A stretch of 64,000 nucleotides of DNA, taken from assembly GCA_050305635.1 (NCBI GenBank), contig JBNLFS010000095.1:19898-83897 (forward strand). Reading direction: 5' to 3'. The stretch is from Thiodiazotropha sp050305635 (GTDB lineage Bacteria; Pseudomonadota; Gammaproteobacteria; Chromatiales; Chromatiaceae). Below, in pieces: positions 53,721 to 63,808 of the stretch. Numbering within the stretch: the first letter of the stretch is position 1; every line of letters starts with the position of its first letter. The notes below the pieces were generated by a model. That model made no database searches. It was not told the DNA's origin and worked only from the letters and a program-made list of their open reading frames with translations. Position numbers and translations under genes: made by a program.

Positions 53721-55061
53721 TCAGCCCGGAATGGGCACCCCTGCTTCACGCATCCGCGCGATCTTGTAGCGCAGGGTGCGTTCGCTGATGCCTAGCCGGC
53801 TGGCCACATGCTTACGGCTGACACGGCCGTCTTCCAGGGCATCCAGGATCATCTGTTCCTCCACCGAGCGCAGGTCCTCGGGCAATTTGCCTTTACCGGC
53901 CTGGAGCAGCTGTTCCTGGGATACCGCTTCCACCGTGGTGGACTCGAAGGCCAGATCCGACGGCTCCAGGGTTCCACTGGTGTTGAGAATCAGCGCCCGC
54001 TGCATCAGGTTATCCAGTTCCCGCACGTTGCCGGGCCAGGCATGTCCCAGCAGCAGTTGCTGCGCCGCCTCGCTGATCCTCGGCAGCTTGTGTCCGGGAC
54101 GCAGGCTCTTGCCCAACAGGTAGTGGACCAGGGGCAGAATGTCACGCGGCCGTTCCCGCAGCGGCGGCAGGCGGATCGGAAAAACGTTCAAGCGATAGTA
54201 GAGGTCTTCCCGGAAACGTCCCGCCTCGACCTCTTCGCGCAACCGCCGATTGGTGGTCGCCAGCACCCGCACATCCAGTTCGATCATGCGTCGCCCACCC
54301 AGACGCTCCAGCTCCAGTTCCTGCAGCACCCGCAGCAGCTTGGCCTGCAGTGCCAGGCTCATCTCGGAAATCTCGTCCAGCAGCAGGGTGCCGCCCTGGG
54401 CTTGTTCGAACTTGCCCGCGGTGGACTGGTAGGCGCCGGTGAAGGCGCCCTTCTCGTAACCGAACAGCACCGCTTCGAGCATATTCTCGGGGATCGCGGC
54501 GCAGTTGATCGCCACGAAGGGACCCTCCCGCCGGGGGGACTGCTGATGTATGAAACGGGCGTAGACCTCCTTACCGGTTCCGCTCTCGCCGTTGAGCAGC
54601 ACCGTGGCCTCGCTCTGGGCGACCCGCCGGGCCAGCTCCAGCACCTCACGGCTGCGCAGGTCCTCGGCCACCGGTCCGTCCGGGTTGATCTCGATGAGGC
54701 TGGGCAGGTGTTCGGCCACCTTGCTGACCAGTACTTCCGCCTCAAACGGCTTGACCAGGTAATCCACCGCACCGTCATGCATCGCCATGACCGCCTTTTC
54801 GATGGAACCGTAAGCGGTCATCAGCAGTACCGGAGTACCGGGCATATTCTTGTGAACCTCACGCAGCAGTTCGTGACCGTCCATGGGTTGCATCTGCACG
54901 TCGCTGACCACCATACCGATCGCTTCCTGCTGCATGACCAGCAAGGCATCCCGGCCATCCTGGGCGGTGCGGACCGGGTAACCGGACAGCTCCAGGGTAT
55001 CACTCAAGGCCTCGCGCAGGGCCGGATCGTCTTCCACTATCAGCACCGTTGCATGACTCAT
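53721..55061 (-). CDS. fleR: Flagellar two-component response regulator FleR (sigma-54 activator)
   Basis: 446 residues. The receiver domain has VLIVEDDPALREALSDTL and the phospho-acceptor Asp in MVVSDVQMQPMDGHELL. The AAA+ domain has NGESGTGKEVYAR and the GAFTGAYQ loop. A Fis-type helix-turn-helix (GRVSRKHVASRLGISERTLR) ends the protein. It activates middle flagellar genes with sigma-54. Overlaps fleS by four bases. Confidence 0.93.
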   Translation of the reverse strand: MSHATVLIVEDDPALREALSDTLELSGYPVRTAQDGRDALLVMQQEAIGMVVSDVQMQPMDGHELLREVHKNMPGTPVLLMTAYGSIEKAVMAMHDGAVDYLVKPFEAEVLVSKVAEHLPSLIEINPDGPVAEDLRSREVLELARRVAQSEATVLLNGESGTGKEVYARFIHQQSPRREGPFVAINCAAIPENMLEAVLFGYEKGAFTGAYQSTAGKFEQAQGGTLLLDEISEMSLALQAKLLRVLQELELERLGGRRMIELDVRVLATTNRRLREEVEAGRFREDLYYRLNVFPIRLPPLRERPRDILPLVHYLLGKSLRPGHKLPRISEAAQQLLLGHAWPGNVRELDNLMQRALILNTSGTLEPSDLAFESTTVEAVSQEQLLQAGKGKLPEDLRSVEEQMILDALEDGRVSRKHVASRLGISERTLRYKIARMREAGVPIPG

Positions 55062-56281
55062 GACAGACTCCTCAGGTGTTCAACGGTTTGACGGAGGGAC
55101 TGGGTCAGCACCTGGGACGCGCCCTCCGCCGAAACCGCCAGAGGAAAGCGCATCTGGAACAGCGCCCCTCCCAAATTCGAAGCGCCGGCAAGGATCTCGC
55201 CGCCGTGATTCAGGACCAGATTCTGCACCACCGCCAGGCCCAGGCCGGTACCGCCGCTGCGGGTGGTGAAAAAGGGATCGAAGATTCGGTTCAGCAGCTC
55301 ATCGGGGATACCGCGTCCATCATCCGCAACGTCCAGGGCGATCTCGTCCCCGGCGCTCAGGCTGATGTGAACCCTGTGGGCTCCCTGTTGAATCGCGTTC
55401 TCCAGCAGATTGCCCAGCAGCCCCAGCACCGCATCCTCACGACCGATCATGGAGGCCTGGCCGGCACTGCGATCCTCGATGGACAGGCGCACACCAGCGG
55501 CCTGCCACTGCTGCTCGGCGGATGCGGCAAAGCGTTCCAGCAACAGGCTGAGATCCAGGCGGGCGTCCCCCGCGTCCTCGCCCCGGGCGAACATCAGGAT
55601 GTCGTGAATTTGACGCTCCATGTGTTGCAACCGGTCCCGCAGTTTCGCGGCGAACTGTTGACGCCGCTCCGCATCGATCTCGTCGTTCACCAGGTGGGAG
55701 GCGTACAGCAGCGCGGTGCTCAAGGGAGTGCGCATCTGGTGCGCCAGCTGGGCGGACATCTCGCCCATGGCGGTGAGGCGCTCGCGGCGGTTCAGCCGCT
55801 CCTGGAGTTTACGGGTCTCGGTCACGTCCACCAGCACCAGGATGTGGCCCGGGGCCTGTTCCAGGGGGCTGCTTGAGAGGGTCAGCAGATGGCCGTTACT
55901 GAGTCTGAGTTCGTTGCCCTTGAGGGCACCGTTGACCGAACGCTCGGCCACCACCTCCGGCCAGGGCTGCAGGGCCTTGAGGTCGCCCAGCAACTGCACG
56001 GCCGCGGGATTGAATTCGCGGATCCTAGCCTCGCCATCCAGCACGATCACCGCGGCGGGCAGGGTTTCGAGGAGCTTCTCCAGGCGATCCGCCAGGCGCT
56101 CTTTCTCGGCGAGTTGAACCATCCGTTCGCTGCGCGCCGCGGCCAGCTCCTGGCTCAGTTCCAGCACCTGGGACTGCAGCTGCTGATAGGAGCCGGTCAG
56201 CTCTTCGGATAACTGATTGAAAAGATTGAACGCCGCCTCCAGGGCATGTTGTCGGTCGGCGAGGGAGGGTTTGGGTGACAC
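55058..56281 (-). CDS. fleS: Flagellar sensor histidine kinase FleS
   Basis: 407 residues with no membrane segment: an N-terminal coiled coil, a PAS-like domain (LPAAVIVLDGEARIREFNPA), HisKA (GEMSAQLAHQMRTPLSTALL) and HATPase (IPDELLNRIFDPFFTTRSGG, GLGLAVV). A GTG start is used. It pairs with FleR and lies downstream of an excellent sigma-54 promoter. Confidence 0.93.
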   Translation of the reverse strand: MSPKPSLADRQHALEAAFNLFNQLSEELTGSYQQLQSQVLELSQELAAARSERMVQLAEKERLADRLEKLLETLPAAVIVLDGEARIREFNPAAVQLLGDLKALQPWPEVVAERSVNGALKGNELRLSNGHLLTLSSSPLEQAPGHILVLVDVTETRKLQERLNRRERLTAMGEMSAQLAHQMRTPLSTALLYASHLVNDEIDAERRQQFAAKLRDRLQHMERQIHDILMFARGEDAGDARLDLSLLLERFAASAEQQWQAAGVRLSIEDRSAGQASMIGREDAVLGLLGNLLENAIQQGAHRVHISLSAGDEIALDVADDGRGIPDELLNRIFDPFFTTRSGGTGLGLAVVQNLVLNHGGEILAGASNLGGALFQMRFPLAVSAEGASQVLTQSLRQTVEHLRSLS

Positions 56282-56325
56282 GGTTTGTAACCTCTGTAGT
56301 CAGTCAATCTTTTACACTGACAACA

Positions 56326-56343
56326 AAGCAATATGCGTGCCTA
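56326..56343 (-). promoter_or_regulatory. Sigma-54 promoter for fleSR
   Basis: Minus strand ATAGGCACGCATATTGCT is close to the TGGCACG-N4-TTGCA consensus. The start site would be near 56316, 35 bases before the fleS GTG. FleQ-dependent activation is expected from the Pseudomonas model. Confidence 0.85.
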
Positions 56344-56396
56344 TTTTTTATTTTTGTTTTATTTCAGTTAGTTATGTTTTCTATCGCAGACTTCTG

Positions 56397-57872
<1,476 letters not shown>

Positions 57873-58155
57873 TGAACAGGTCCTTATAGCGGTTGAAATC
57901 CACAGGACTGCTGCGAAGTTAAGCAGCATTCCTGCAAAATGTCAAAATTACGTCGATGCAAGATTTTAATTGAACATTAGCAATTAACGCCCTGTTATTA
58001 CGAGAGGTTAGACCATTTTCAACGGGCCTGCAGGCCAGGTATCCGATTGAATCGTTTGCTTCCCATCACCCGGTTCAATCAGTGATATGCATGGTGTTTT
58101 CTCTGCAAATCTCGATATATACTTGCATTTGTGCAGGTAAAATCCCAAACCATCC

Positions 58156-58788
58156 ATGCCTAAACTGACACTGACCTTCAAAGGACGCGTAATGGACGTT
58201 TTCCATCTGGAAGACGCGGTGACGCGTATTGGCCGTGACCCCGAGTGCACGATCAGCATCGACAGCCTGGCGATCGCCCCGCACCAGATCACCATCTCCA
58301 CCCTGCAGGACGGCTACCTGCTGGAGGCCCAGGACGAGGCATTCCCGGTCCTGGTCAATCATGAGAAGACCGAAAAGACCCCCCTCTACCACGGTGACGT
58401 GATTCAGGTGGGCAAGCACACCCTGACCTTTTCGGAAGATGCCCTGGAACTGGGCAATCTCATGGAGGAGCCCTTCCCCCAGTTTCAGCAGGAGGCAGGC
58501 AGTGATGAGGAAGACGAGGACGACGCCGCGAGCCAGGGGATGCTGCAGATCGTCAATGGGGAGCACTTTGGACGGATCATTCCTCTGAAGCGAAACATGA
58601 CCCGCATCGGCCACACCGGTGGGGACTGCGCCATGATCGCCCGACGGGAAGAAGGCTATTTCATCACTTTTCTCGAGGGGGAGCACCCGCCCGTGGTCAA
58701 CAACCAGCGTCTGGGTGAGCACGCCCTGTTGCTCAATGACGGGGACCTGATCGAGGTAGGTGGTACACAGATGCAATTCCACGCCTGA
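58156..58788 (+). CDS. Tandem FHA-domain protein
   Basis: 210 residues with two FHA-like domains: residues about 5-95 (AVTRIGRDPECTISIDSLAI, with APHQITI in place of the usual SRxH) and about 135-210 (NMTRIGHTGGDCAMIARREE). They are joined by an acidic linker (EAGSDEEDEDDAASQ). FHA domains bind phosphothreonine; the second lacks the canonical Ser-x-x-His and may be structural. It is followed after eight bases by a PilZ gene and is divergent from fleQ. Confidence 0.82.
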   Translation: MPKLTLTFKGRVMDVFHLEDAVTRIGRDPECTISIDSLAIAPHQITISTLQDGYLLEAQDEAFPVLVNHEKTEKTPLYHGDVIQVGKHTLTFSEDALELGNLMEEPFPQFQQEAGSDEEDEDDAASQGMLQIVNGEHFGRIIPLKRNMTRIGHTGGDCAMIARREEGYFITFLEGEHPPVVNNQRLGEHALLLNDGDLIEVGGTQMQFHA

Positions 58789-58796
58789 GGCGACCT

Positions 58797-59168
58797 ATGA
58801 ATTCAACAGACAACAGCGACCGTCGGCATTTTCACCGGATCGTCTTCGACGCCCCGGCCACGATCATCGCCGCCACCGGCGAGTACCCCACCACCCTGAT
58901 CGACATCTCCCTCAAAGGCGCCCTGGCCCTCATTCCCGCGGGCTGGCAGCCCAATCCCGGAGAGCCGGTCACCCTTAAGGTGGTTCTGGACCAGGGTGAA
59001 AGCCTGATTACCATGCAGGCCAGCTGCGCCCATCTGGAGGGCGAACGGGTCGGCCTGCGCTGCGAAGCCATCGACATGGAGAGCATCACCCGACTGCGTC
59101 GCCTGGTGGAACTCAACCTCTGCGACGAATCCCTGCTGCAGCGGGACATCGAGGCACTGGGCCAGTAA
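58797..59168 (+). CDS. PilZ-domain protein
   Basis: 123 residues. The c-di-GMP motif RxxxR appears as SDRRHFHRIVFDAPAT, and the second motif as TTLIDISLKGALALIP (DxSxxG). It is a single-domain c-di-GMP receptor coupled to the FHA gene, near fleQ and the flagellar operon, so a role in surface behaviour is likely. Confidence 0.9.
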   Translation: MNSTDNSDRRHFHRIVFDAPATIIAATGEYPTTLIDISLKGALALIPAGWQPNPGEPVTLKVVLDQGESLITMQASCAHLEGERVGLRCEAIDMESITRLRRLVELNLCDESLLQRDIEALGQ

Positions 59169-59216
59169 CCGCTCCCCTCCTGACTCCCTGTTGTACAGAG
59201 AACGGCGCAAAGCGCG

Positions 59217-60581
59217 CTAGTTGAACACCTCTGGACGCTCGAGCGTCCCGGACAGACGGGTGCTGATCAGCTCCGCCAGGTGAAGACCGGTCCGACCGGT
59301 GGTGAGGTCGATCTGGTGGCGGCAGGAGAATCCATTCGCCACCACCAGGGCGTCCGGTTCCTGGCGCAATGCCGGCGCCAGAGCCTGCTCCGCCATCTCG
59401 CGCCCCGCCTGCATGTGTTCCGACTCGACCCCGAAACTGCCGGCCATACCACAACAGGCCGCGTCGATGATCTCGAATTCGAGTCCGGGGATCGCCTTGA
59501 GCACCTTACGCATCGACTTCATGGCGCCGACGGCCTTCTGATGGCAATGGCCATGCACCAGCAGCCGGATGCTCGCCTCACCTGGCTCGCGGCCCTTCCA
59601 GGGCAGTGACAGACGGCCGGCGGTCAACTCCCTCGCCAGGAACTCCTCGAACAGCAACGCCTGCTCGGCCAGGTAAACAGCATCCGCACCCAGCCCCAGG
59701 GCCGAATACTCATCCCGAAAGGTCAACAGGCAGGAGGGCTCGAGACCGATGATCGGCACCCCCTCCCGGGCCAGGGGCAGCAGCGCGTCCATCACCCGTA
59801 ATGCCTCTCGACGAGCCTCCTCCACCCGTCCTTGGGCCAGGTAGGTGCGTCCACTGGTCAGTGACTCCCCGTCTTCCAGATCGGTACTGAGGATCACCCG
59901 GCAGCCCGCCGCCTCCAGCACATCGATGGCCGCCTGCACCACGCCTGGTGTGTAGTGACGGTTGAAGGTATCCACGAACAGCAGCACCGAGCGCTCTTGG
60001 GGCTCCGAGTGACGATTGAAAGTTGCCGGCTCCCGGGCTGGCACCGGCAGACTCACCCGGGCACTGATGCCCAGGAAGCGTTCCGCCAGATGGGACAGCC
60101 GGGGACTGCGATTACGCCACCCTACCAATCGACCGAACCAGGGGTAGTCGCTCAACAGGGTTGGCAACTCCGAGAACAGCCGGGCCCGTGGCGACAACCC
60201 CATGCGTTCATTCAGCTGGGCCTGGTACTCGATCTTGATCCGAGCCATATCCACATTGTTTTCGCACTCGCGCTTACAGCCCTTACAACTGACGCAGAGA
60301 TCCATTGCCTCCACCAGCTCCGGATGGAGCAACCCATGGGGTTCCAGGGTACCATTGAGCGCCGCCTTGAGCAGGCGCACCCGCCCCCCGGTGGAGAGAT
60401 GGGGCGACGCGTTCAAACGGAAACTGGGGCACATCACCCCCTTGGTATTCGTCTCGCATTGATGGCTGTTGATACAGACCGCCACCGCCTTGGCGAAATC
60501 GCCGCCTGTTTTTGGTATGTCCGCATAGGCATCACCCATGCCGGCATCCTCGTACTCGGACCAATCGAGATAGGTTTTCAT
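59217..60581 (-). CDS. Fe-S oxidoreductase with CCG domains (GlcF/D-lactate dehydrogenase C-terminal-like)
   Basis: About 454 residues. Cysteine-rich ferredoxin-type motifs are VCINSHQCETNTKGVMCPSF and LCVSCKGCKRECENNVDMAR. Two CCG-type regions follow (GLEPSCLLTFRDEY, DAACCGMAGSFGVESEH). The sequence resembles the C-terminal half of large FAD-linked oxidases (YdiJ/DLD type), here as a separate protein. No FAD-binding partner gene is adjacent. It probably passes electrons from an organic-acid oxidase to the quinone pool. Confidence 0.85.
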   Translation of the reverse strand: MKTYLDWSEYEDAGMGDAYADIPKTGGDFAKAVAVCINSHQCETNTKGVMCPSFRLNASPHLSTGGRVRLLKAALNGTLEPHGLLHPELVEAMDLCVSCKGCKRECENNVDMARIKIEYQAQLNERMGLSPRARLFSELPTLLSDYPWFGRLVGWRNRSPRLSHLAERFLGISARVSLPVPAREPATFNRHSEPQERSVLLFVDTFNRHYTPGVVQAAIDVLEAAGCRVILSTDLEDGESLTSGRTYLAQGRVEEARREALRVMDALLPLAREGVPIIGLEPSCLLTFRDEYSALGLGADAVYLAEQALLFEEFLARELTAGRLSLPWKGREPGEASIRLLVHGHCHQKAVGAMKSMRKVLKAIPGLEFEIIDAACCGMAGSFGVESEHMQAGREMAEQALAPALRQEPDALVVANGFSCRHQIDLTTGRTGLHLAELISTRLSGTLERPEVFN

Positions 60582-60803
60582 CAGGATCACTTTGCAGCTG
60601 TGTTATCCGACAGGTGACGGCGCCCGCCTGATGCGTCGATGCAGCGGCGCTATGGGCAATCACCTGATCAGTCTAGGCAAGCAATTCTGATACCAGATGT
60701 TTTCATATGTTTTTTCAGCAAGTTAGCGTGAATCACCCTGTATGTATGCAGACACAATAAAGAAATTGTCATGTTTGATACACACAGAGGTCGCTGAGAA
60801 CAG

Positions 60804-61301
60804 TTACTCATCGCTGTAGATCCCCATCTCATGGATATGTCGTTGCCTATCGGGATCATCGATGGACGGGGTGTTGCGAATTGTCAGGACGTAGCGGTCA
60901 GGCAATCCATGTTCGAGCGCCCCCCTCAGAACATGCTGCTTATACCAGTGGTAGGGATGCAGTGTTTCGTCGATGAGCGTCGCATAGTATGCTACCGCCG
61001 TGATCTTCTCCCCGGATGAAGTGATAAGTGCGGCCCACTTTTCCTCATACCCCTGTCCCAACCCCTCGTAACCATCCAGAATGCGCTTATCGGCATCCGA
61101 GATATCAAAGACAACGCCATACACCAGATCCTCCGGATTGCCGGTTTCATGTATATCGGATTTTGCGGAGCAGTCTTTGCTTCGCTTGTGAAAACGCAGT
61201 TGATGGCCTGACAGTTGGGCAACCGTAACGAAACGGGGTGAGGGAATTCTCTGCAGAAGCCGCTTGGTGGACAGGTTGGAGCCGTAGGCGAAATAGTACA
61301 T
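60804..61301 (-). CDS. AIG2-like gamma-glutamylcyclotransferase family protein
   Basis: 165 residues from the ATG giving MYYFAYGSNLSTKRLLQRIP. The YGSNL phosphate/glutamyl-binding motif and the catalytic-type Glu in ILDGYEGLGQGYEEKW identify the family. Substrate unknown. The longer frame upstream overlaps the next gene and lacks homology. Confidence 0.88.
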   Translation of the reverse strand: MYYFAYGSNLSTKRLLQRIPSPRFVTVAQLSGHQLRFHKRSKDCSAKSDIHETGNPEDLVYGVVFDISDADKRILDGYEGLGQGYEEKWAALITSSGEKITAVAYYATLIDETLHPYHWYKQHVLRGALEHGLPDRYVLTIRNTPSIDDPDRQRHIHEMGIYSDE

Positions 61302-61309
61302 GCAATGGC

Positions 61310-61714
61310 TTATTGTAGTTGAGCGTTTCTTGAAAGCGCTGCAAGCAGGCGTTCCCACAGACCTGCACGCAAGACCAGAGGGATAGCTACTGATGATATA
61401 ACCAAACCCGCGACAGGTAACCATGCCAATACACGGGCACTCTTGCGGAGTGCACTCGCCAAACGATCATAGCCATCCACCTCCAACTGCGAGAATAGAT
61501 AGGTATCAGCCAAAGTAAATGGAAGCACGGCAAGCTCAAGAAGGCCAGAAATACCACACGCCAGGATGAAGCATACGAATACAAATTTCATCCTGTTTCT
61601 GACGTTGCTTCCGGGTAGCCAGGCAATGACAATGGAAAATAGCATCGGCCATGTCGATGCGGCTAGAATGAGAAACCCAATACCCAGTGTAATCAAATAG
61701 TCTATTGGCATCAT
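61310..61714 (-). CDS. Small hypothetical membrane protein
   Basis: About 134 residues with roughly three to four membrane helices (LITLGIGFLILAASTWPMLF, MKFVFVCFILACGISGLLEL, LAWLPVAGLVISSVAIPLVL). No family recognised. It lies eight bases upstream of the AIG2-like gene and is AT-richer than the flagellar region. Confidence 0.6.
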   Translation of the reverse strand: MMPIDYLITLGIGFLILAASTWPMLFSIVIAWLPGSNVRNRMKFVFVCFILACGISGLLELAVLPFTLADTYLFSQLEVDGYDRLASALRKSARVLAWLPVAGLVISSVAIPLVLRAGLWERLLAALSRNAQLQ

Positions 61715-61820
61715 TGAAATAGCACTCAAATAATTACACGCATTAACGCTCAGTTAAATACACTAAATGATAGCTACTCACGGGATTACATCGATTGTTG
61801 AAACCTCAGCCCTATCCATT

Positions 61821-63101
61821 TCAGACCTTGTATTGATCAGAAGCGAGCAACCTGACTGGTTCATCAGTGTCCGTAGCACTTACTGCACCTTGAGAGCATA
61901 AATAGCGATATATTTCCCCGTGCTGACTTTCAGCAATTAAATCCAATGGGGTATGGAACCAGGTATGTTCTTCACCAATAAAATATTCCAATGCATTAAC
62001 ATCAGCCCCATGCTGGATAAGTAACTTAATTGCTTCCAATTGCCTGTTACGAACCGCATAGTGCAACGCCACTTCACCCCTGGATCGTGGATTATTGTTA
62101 ATCGCCCCCTTATTCTGATTGACATCCAAACCTGATGATATGAGGTAGTTCATAACCTTCAGATTACCCGCTTCAGACGCCTTATGGAGCAGCGTTTCAC
62201 CATTGAGATCTGTCTCGGTGATATCCGCACCGTATTCCTGCAGCAACTCTAAAAGCTCAGGGTGCGCCTGCCTGGCGGACGACAGTATCGGAACACAGAC
62301 CTTGCGTTCATCGACCACCTCCATGGTCTCATCATACATGGGTACGTTGACGAATAGTTCCGCACCATGCTCAAGCAGTATCCTTGCAGCCTCGACACGA
62401 CCGTATAGACAGGCCGTGGTTAGTGACGTTCTGCCAAATCGGGAGACCGTATTCACCTCCGCTCCACGATCAATTAGCATTGAAACGGCCTCTGGAATTC
62501 CTGTCTTAGCCGCAATATTCAAAGGAAGGTCATAATCGGTGATGGATTCCTGGAGATTGGGATTATCGATCTTACTAAAGATTCTAATTATTGCATCCTT
62601 AACCTTTGAATCCGGGGACTTGAGATAAAGCTCTACAAGCTTTCCGATGGAACGCGGTAATGCTGTCTTTTTCTTAACACGAATAGGAGACGGCTGATCC
62701 AGAGCTTTCGTAAGCCTCTCCCGGAGTTTCCAGAGCTCTTTCGCCCAACCTTCTGATTTCCCAACCTCCTGCCACAGTTCCTTGAGCTCAGATTTCGCTT
62801 CGATCACATTCAAAGCACTAATTGCCAGCACAATTGATTGATGACTTGGTGAATAGGCCGAACCTTCGATCCATCGTTTCGCATCCTGGTAAATACCCGT
62901 TACCTTTAGACAAGAAGCAGCGGCTACTATTGCAGCTGCCGCGACACCCTCTTCTGCAGTTGATGCATCTTGATCTGAGGATTCAATAGCGACTTTCAGT
63001 GTTGCATCGATTTTATGTGAGGCATCATCGCAATCCTTGAGCCTATCAAACCAATCGAGAGCGGTATCATTTCCAAAGGGTTTATTGCTCCAAGCACCCA
63101 T
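61821..63101 (-). CDS. DUF4259-ankyrin repeat protein
   Basis: 426 residues. The N-terminus MGAWSNKPFGNDTALDWFDR matches the DUF4259 signature (MGAWG.GPF.ND.A.DW). From about residue 200 there are ankyrin repeats: LPLNIAAKTGIPEAVSMLID, TSLTTACLYGRVEAARILLE, TLLHKASEAGNLKVMNYLIS and ALHYAVRNRQLEAIKLLIQH. DUF4259 proteins occur near toxin/immunity loci, so a protective or regulatory role is possible but unproven. AT-rich relative to the core genes. Confidence 0.8.
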   Translation of the reverse strand: MGAWSNKPFGNDTALDWFDRLKDCDDASHKIDATLKVAIESSDQDASTAEEGVAAAAIVAAASCLKVTGIYQDAKRWIEGSAYSPSHQSIVLAISALNVIEAKSELKELWQEVGKSEGWAKELWKLRERLTKALDQPSPIRVKKKTALPRSIGKLVELYLKSPDSKVKDAIIRIFSKIDNPNLQESITDYDLPLNIAAKTGIPEAVSMLIDRGAEVNTVSRFGRTSLTTACLYGRVEAARILLEHGAELFVNVPMYDETMEVVDERKVCVPILSSARQAHPELLELLQEYGADITETDLNGETLLHKASEAGNLKVMNYLISSGLDVNQNKGAINNNPRSRGEVALHYAVRNRQLEAIKLLIQHGADVNALEYFIGEEHTWFHTPLDLIAESQHGEIYRYLCSQGAVSATDTDEPVRLLASDQYKV

Positions 63102-63119
63102 ACTTACTCTCCCAAAGCA

Positions 63120-63626
63120 CTACGGTGATACCAGACAATGGTTAAAATCGATCGAGTCTGAACCGGTTTGTGAGATGCCAAACACCGCAGCCTCGAACGT
63201 GAATGCGTCTGAAAAGCATAGGGATCCGTTGTTGATCGTATAATAGGCATCTACAGCAAAGTGTTGCACACCTTCACCCATCTCGATTGCCAACCCATTC
63301 CCGCTGATCCCCTCTTCCAATATAGTCTGTCCATAATCTGTGTATAAAATAGGTACTTCAGCTTCCATGGGCTCCTTTCTTTCAGTGAGTTGGATACAGT
63401 TTGAATCTGAATAATACTCATGACCAAGCAGGATAACGCCTCCTCGGGTAAATTCGAACAAACCTTTTAGCCAGGTATTAACAGGCATATCCGAACTGTC
63501 CGTTGCTTGTTCACAAGACTCGGTTATCCATAAACCCAGTAGAGGCGACTCGTTCTTTTCGTCATCACTGTTGCAAGCCGATACAAGTGATCCAATCAGA
63601 CAAAAAAGAATAAGATTTCTGTCCAT
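63120..63626 (-). CDS. Hypothetical lipoprotein
   Basis: 168 residues with a lipoprotein signal (MDRNLILFCLIGSLVSACNS; lipobox VSAC). The mature part contains SPLLGLWITESCEQ, a lipocalin-like opening, and several cysteines. I do not recognise the family. It lies 18 bp upstream of the DUF4259-ankyrin gene and is probably co-transcribed with it. Confidence 0.65.
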   Translation of the reverse strand: MDRNLILFCLIGSLVSACNSDDEKNESPLLGLWITESCEQATDSSDMPVNTWLKGLFEFTRGGVILLGHEYYSDSNCIQLTERKEPMEAEVPILYTDYGQTILEEGISGNGLAIEMGEGVQHFAVDAYYTINNGSLCFSDAFTFEAAVFGISQTGSDSIDFNHCLVSP

Positions 63627-63683
63627 ATACTCCCTTCCCTATTGAATGTATTTCAATGCCAACAATCCAGTCAACCCAGAGGT

Positions 63684-63731
63684 TCCCCTACTTGGAGCCC
63701 CCCTACTTGGATGGAGCCCCCCCTACTTGGA
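63684..63731. repeat. Three short direct repeats CCCCTACTTGGA
   Basis: CCCCTACTTGGA occurs three times in about 48 bases with uneven spacing, just upstream of a Y1-type transposase gene. They may be part of the element end or its target repeat. Confidence 0.6.
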
Positions 63732-63808
63732 CACCCATGCTAACAGTTGCACCAACCCAGAGATTCTGTCAACCTACAAACATATTTTCGATATCAAGGA
63801 GTGATGTC

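Noticed and set aside
63684..63731. CRISPR-like short repeats
   Set aside because: Only three units of about 12 bases, unevenly spaced, without true spacers or cas genes.
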